24,310 bases of DNA from Comamonadaceae bacterium (lineage in GTDB: Bacteria > Pseudomonadota > Gammaproteobacteria > Burkholderiales > Burkholderiaceae_C): positions 1 through 24,310 of the forward strand of contig CANBQX010000012.1 in NCBI GenBank assembly GCA_947371775.1, read 5' to 3'. The notes below the pieces were generated by a model. It worked only from the letters and a program-made list of their open reading frames with translations. It searched no databases and was not told the origin of the DNA. Within the stretch, counting starts at the first letter, position 1. Each line of letters begins with the position of its first letter. Below are positions 21,601-24,310 of this stretch, piece after piece. Position numbers and translations under genes: made by a program.

Positions 21601-22629
21601 TCAACATGCCTGCAGGTAGTGCTTGAGCGAATGTTGTATTTGCAGCGGTGCCAAACCCCGCACGATCATCACCAAGCGCGAACTGCGGTCATCACTCGGC
21701 CAGCGCTCCAGGTGCGTGGGCGGGTGCACCAACTGCTGCACACCATGCACCACCACAGGGGTATCCGTACCCTCGACATGGAGCAAGCCCTTGACCCGCA
21801 AAATGCGCTCCCCATGCGCGTGCAGCAGCAAAGACAGCCAGACGCTGAACACCGTCCAGTCCAGCGTCTGCGGCAGGTCCAAGGCAAACGCTTCTATGTC
21901 CCGATGCTGATTGGCAGCGGTCGGGCTAGCCTCTTGGCTGCCCATCGACAGGTAGTTGCGCGCTGCGGGCGCCTGCAGCCAATGCGTGACTTCCTGGCTT
22001 TTGCTCGCCAGGTCAAAGTGGTCGGTGCCCAGCAGTCCAAGGGCATCCAGGTGCAGAGGATCCAACGCCACGATGGGCGCGCCGGGGTTGACCTGGCCCA
22101 GCGCTTGCACCAGCGCAGGCCACAGCGTGGCGTCTGCGATATCGCATTTGGTGACCACCAGGCGGTCCGCCACCGCGGCTTGCTTGCGGCACTCGGGATA
22201 CTCGCTCAAATTGGCGGCGCCGTTGACCGCGTCTACGGTCGTGACCACGTTGCCCACCCGAAAATGGTGCTGCAGCACGCGGTCGTACATCACGGTCGAG
22301 AGCACCGGCACCGGGTCGGCCAAACCCGTGGTCTCAATCACAAGGCGCTCAAAAGCGGGCACCTCGCCGCGTTCGCGCCGCTCGTACAGATCGCGCATCG
22401 CGGTGGCCAGGTCGCCCCGGATGGTGCAGCAAATGCAGCCGGACTGCAGCAACACCGTGTCGCCCTCTATGCGGTCCACCAAATGGTGATCGATGCCAAT
22501 GGCGCCAAATTCGTTGATCAGCACCGCGCAATTGTTGAACAAAGGATCGCGCAGCAGCCGGTTCAGAAGTGTGGTCTTGCCCGAACCCAAAAAGCCGGTC
22601 AGCACATTGACCGGAATGCGGGCGTTCAT
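21601..22629 (-). CDS. CobW/COG0523 (G3E) GTPase, metallochaperone-type
   Basis: 342 aa. The GTPase part has Walker A GFLGSGKTT (residues 12-20), the metal-binding CxCC motif at Cys65, Cys67 and Cys68 (SGCICCTIRGD), VIETTGLADP as Walker B/switch II, and VVTKCD as the base-recognition motif. The C-terminal CobW_C domain spans about residues 230-335 (FSVWLSLLLHAHGERILRVK, VQQLVHPPTHLERWP, RLVMIVRGL). COG0523 proteins use GTP hydrolysis to hand a metal (Zn, Co, Fe) to a client enzyme. It is encoded after, and coupled to, the 100-aa protein (ATGA) and downstream of a metal-dependent hydrolase gene, the obvious candidate client. It is not the cobalamin CobW itself, since no B12 gene adjoins. Confidence 0.93.
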   Translation of the reverse strand: MNARIPVNVLTGFLGSGKTTLLNRLLRDPLFNNCAVLINEFGAIGIDHHLVDRIEGDTVLLQSGCICCTIRGDLATAMRDLYERRERGEVPAFERLVIETTGLADPVPVLSTVMYDRVLQHHFRVGNVVTTVDAVNGAANLSEYPECRKQAAVADRLVVTKCDIADATLWPALVQALGQVNPGAPIVALDPLHLDALGLLGTDHFDLASKSQEVTHWLQAPAARNYLSMGSQEASPTAANQHRDIEAFALDLPQTLDWTVFSVWLSLLLHAHGERILRVKGLLHVEGTDTPVVVHGVQQLVHPPTHLERWPSDDRSSRLVMIVRGLAPLQIQHSLKHYLQAC

Positions 22630-22928
22630 GGCGGCACCGATCCGGGCGTGGCCAGCGGATCCAGGCTGCGACCCGTCATGTCTTGTGCCGCCTGCCAGAT
22701 GTGCGGCAGGCTGTCGACCACGGTTTGCTTGCCGGTCGGCCCTGCCACCAGGTACATGCGGCCCTGCCAGTCGCTCACCGTGACCCGCAGGGGCAGCAGC
22801 GCCCGGTTGATCACGCGAATGCGTTTGGCCCGTTCGGCTCGGCGGGTGAGCACGTGCTCACCCTGGATGCGGCCCGCGCCGCTGCTCCAATGTTCTTCGC
22901 CCCCGAGCGAGCCGCAAACGCCGCACAT
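22626..22928 (-). CDS. Conserved-looking small protein of unknown function between hydrolase and CobW genes
   Basis: 100 aa. I do not recognise a family. It begins MCGVCGSLGGEEHW, with a CxxC pair at Cys2/Cys5 that would be near-terminal after Met removal. A basic stretch (RRAERAKRIRVINRAL) and a strand-rich middle (LRVTVSDWQGRMYLVAGPTGKQTVV) follow. It has no membrane segment or signal peptide. Its stop overlaps the CobW start (ATGA), and it lies 35 bp after the metallo-hydrolase gene, so it is translated with both. The reading frame is credible because of the overlap and because its composition is protein-like, but a weak ribosome-binding site (GGCGG) precedes it. It may be an adaptor for metal transfer or an unrelated enzyme subunit. 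Confidence 0.65.
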   Translation of the reverse strand: MCGVCGSLGGEEHWSSGAGRIQGEHVLTRRAERAKRIRVINRALLPLRVTVSDWQGRMYLVAGPTGKQTVVDSLPHIWQAAQDMTGRSLDPLATPGSVPP

Positions 22929-22961
22929 CCGCCGTCAGTCCGCCGTGAGTCCGTCGTCAGC
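22929..22961. repeat. Three tandem 11-bp imperfect repeats filling an intergenic gap
   Basis: On the plus strand the units are CCGCCGTCAGT, CCGCCGTGAGT and CCGTCGTCAGC. They occupy nearly the whole 35-bp gap between the hydrolase stop and the start of the small gene, so the last unit supplies its GGCGG ribosome-binding site on the minus strand. Confidence 0.6.
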
Positions 22962-22963
22962 CC

Positions 22964-23848
22964 TTAGGCTTTGCTGCGGGGATGGCGGGCCGCGAAGTCG
23001 TTGGCCATCTCGTCCATGGTGACAAAGCGAACACCGGGATGGGACTTCATATAGGCAAACAAACGCTCCAGCATCAGCAGCACCTGCGGACGGCCCGCCA
23101 CATCGGGGTGGATGGTGATGGGAAACACCGCGTAGTCCATTTCCCGGTACACCCAGTCGAACTGGTCGCGCCACATCTGCTCGATGTCGCGCGGGTTCAC
23201 AAAGCCATGGCTGTTGGGCGATTTTTTGATGAACATCATGGGCGGCAGGTCATCGAGGTACCAGTTGGCCGGTATTTCGATCAGGTCGGTCTCTGTGCCA
23301 CGCTGCAGCGGCACCATCCATTCGCCGGGCTTTTTGCCGTAATCAATCGGCGTCCAGCTGTCACCCACGCGCACGTAGTAGGGCGAAAAATCGTTGTGCA
23401 TCAGCGAGTGGTCGTACTTGATGCCATTTTTCACCAGCAGTTCGTTGGTGACTTTGGAGAATTCCCACCACGGTGCTACGTAGCCGGTGGGGCGTTTGCC
23501 CGAGAGCTGCTCGACCAGTGAAATGCACTTGTCCAGCACGGCTTCTTCCTGGGCCGGCGTCATGGCAATCGGGTTTTCATGCGAATAGCCATGGATGCCG
23601 ATCTCGTGCCCGGCGTCGGCCACCGCCTTCATTTGCGCCGGAAAGGTTTCAATCGAATGGCCAGGGATGAACCAGGTGGTCTTGATGCCCATGCGCTCAA
23701 AAAGCTTGAGCAGTCGGGGCGAACCCACTTCGCCCGCGAACAGGCCGCGCGAAATATCGTCCGGCGAATCTTCCCCGCCGTAGGATCCCAGCCACCCGGC
23801 CACCGCATCCACATCCACCCCAAAACCACACAAAATTTCTTTTGCCAT
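22964..23848 (-). CDS. Metal-dependent hydrolase of the PgdA / cyclic imidase group (polysaccharide deacetylase superfamily)
   Basis: 294 aa from ATG 23848, with AAGGAG 8 nt upstream. The sequence closely follows Helicobacter pylori PgdA (HP0310) as I remember it, including length, and the metal ligands fall at the same numbers: Asp12/Asp14 in GFGVDVDA and His86/His90 in IHGYSHENP. Other family blocks are GSYGGEDSPDDISRGLFAGE, YVAPWWEFS, YDHSLMHNDFSPYYVRVGDS, EIPANWYLDDLPPMM and ITIHPDVAGRPQVLL. Bacterial cyclic imidases (ring opening of succinimide-type compounds and dihydropyrimidines) belong to the same group. With no signal peptide and with a neighbouring amidase, importer and CobW protein, a small-molecule imidase role is more likely than peptidoglycan deacetylation. 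It lies 24 bp after the amidase gene. Confidence 0.9.
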   Translation of the reverse strand: MAKEILCGFGVDVDAVAGWLGSYGGEDSPDDISRGLFAGEVGSPRLLKLFERMGIKTTWFIPGHSIETFPAQMKAVADAGHEIGIHGYSHENPIAMTPAQEEAVLDKCISLVEQLSGKRPTGYVAPWWEFSKVTNELLVKNGIKYDHSLMHNDFSPYYVRVGDSWTPIDYGKKPGEWMVPLQRGTETDLIEIPANWYLDDLPPMMFIKKSPNSHGFVNPRDIEQMWRDQFDWVYREMDYAVFPITIHPDVAGRPQVLLMLERLFAYMKSHPGVRFVTMDEMANDFAARHPRSKA

Positions 23849-23872
23849 TGCAGAACTCCTTGATAAAAAAAC

Positions 23873-24310
23873 TTATCCAAACTGGGCCGAACCGGCCAGC
23901 AACTGCTCCACCCCCAAAGCCGCTGCCAGCAGCGCGTCATCCCGACCGGCTGCGCCAGAGATCAGTGCGCCCAGCGGCATCTCCGCAGCGCCCGTGCCCA
24001 TCGGCAGACTCACGCCGCAGAGGTCCAGAAAATTGCCGGGCAAGGTGTTTTGCAAGGTGCGCAAATTGACGCGGTGGAAGAGTGCGTCATCCGCCTCCAG
24101 CGGCGCGACCAGTGGTGCAACGTGCACGACCGTGGGGCAAAGCATCCAGGCATCGCCCAGGAGCGAGGCACATTCGTGTACCAGCCGCTTGCGCGCAGCC
24201 TGCAGGCTTAACAAGTCCAGCGCCGACATGGTTTTGCCACGCGCCATGCGCGCCAGCACGCGCCGGTCGACTGCGGACGCCTGGGGCCCGTCCACCAAAG
24301 CCTGGTGCCA
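23873..24310 (-). CDS. Amidase signature family enzyme, C-terminal fragment
   Basis: The last 145 codons of a minus-strand gene that runs off the right edge; the frame is open to 24310, so no start is visible. The fragment matches the C-terminal part of amidase-signature enzymes: DRRVLARMARG, SLQAARKRLVHECASLLGDA, the LCPTVVHVAPLVAPLE segment (usually P-T-x-x-x-x-A-P), RVNLRTLQNTLPGNFLDLCGVSLPMG (usually NLxGxPAxSxPxG) and a terminal ALGVEQLL helix. The Ser-cisSer-Lys catalytic triad lies outside the window. Its position before the imidase-like gene (24 bp gap) makes it a candidate half-amidase acting on the opened ring. The order NTLPGNFLDLCGVSLP is typical of this family's nucleophilic-core closure. 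Confidence 0.88.
   Translation of the reverse strand, partial: WHQALVDGPQASAVDRRVLARMARGKTMSALDLLSLQAARKRLVHECASLLGDAWMLCPTVVHVAPLVAPLEADDALFHRVNLRTLQNTLPGNFLDLCGVSLPMGTGAAEMPLGALISGAAGRDDALLAAALGVEQLLAGSAQFG

Noticed and set aside
21478..23022. 514-codon plus-strand frame
   Set aside because: Antisense to CobW and the small gene; no recognisable domain; His/Arg/Gln-rich shadow composition.

Overview
The window looks like chromosomal DNA of a betaproteobacterium, most likely Burkholderiales/Comamonadaceae. The grounds are high GC, tightly packed genes, a ybiB-cobA pair, a Tat-exported isoquinoline-oxidoreductase-type molybdoenzyme, an rpsU-yqeY pair, and protein sequences typical of that family. 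The genus cannot be fixed from the sequence. I see no tRNA, rRNA, CRISPR array, insertion sequence or phage gene. No stretch longer than 300 bases lacks a gene.

Left part (1-12.5 kb), housekeeping and metabolism. It opens with the 3' end of a cell-wall amidase gene, then a DedA membrane protein and an orphan periplasmic binding protein (both minus strand), a small heat-shock protein (plus) and tsaD (minus). A plus-strand run follows: a GNAT acetyltransferase, ybiB, cobA (siroheme/B12 precursor methylation), a two-subunit molybdenum hydroxylase (2Fe-2S subunit plus Tat-exported molybdopterin subunit), a YhiN/BaiN-type flavoprotein, rpsU with a structured leader and a strong terminator, and yqeY. 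A secreted protein of unknown function lies on the minus strand at 11.6-12.5 kb.

Right part (12.7-24.3 kb), a catabolic island. A plus-strand operon of three overlapping genes (SnoaL-like, deacetylase-fold protein, gamma-glutamyltransferase/oxamate-amidohydrolase-like Ntn hydrolase) converges on a long minus-strand set. In transcription order that set is: amidase (cut by the window edge), a metal-dependent hydrolase of the PgdA/cyclic-imidase group, a 100-aa protein of unknown function, a CobW/COG0523 metallochaperone GTPase, a 180-bp regulatory gap, then a PotABCD-type ABC importer (ATPase, Tat-exported binding protein, two permeases), a GntR/FCD repressor and an Asp/Glu/hydantoin racemase-family enzyme.

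The simplest reading is import of a nitrogen-containing small molecule, perhaps a cyclic imide, hydantoin/ureide or amide. The steps would be uptake by the ABC importer, opening by the metallo-hydrolase (metal supplied by CobW), further hydrolysis by the amidase and the Ntn hydrolase, and isomerisation or C-C/C-N chemistry by the racemase-fold enzyme. The gap before the ABC operon holds a near-consensus sigma-54 promoter and two TTGN4CAA inverted repeats exactly 22 bp apart, candidate sites for the GntR protein. The substrate is inference; the sequence alone does not name it.
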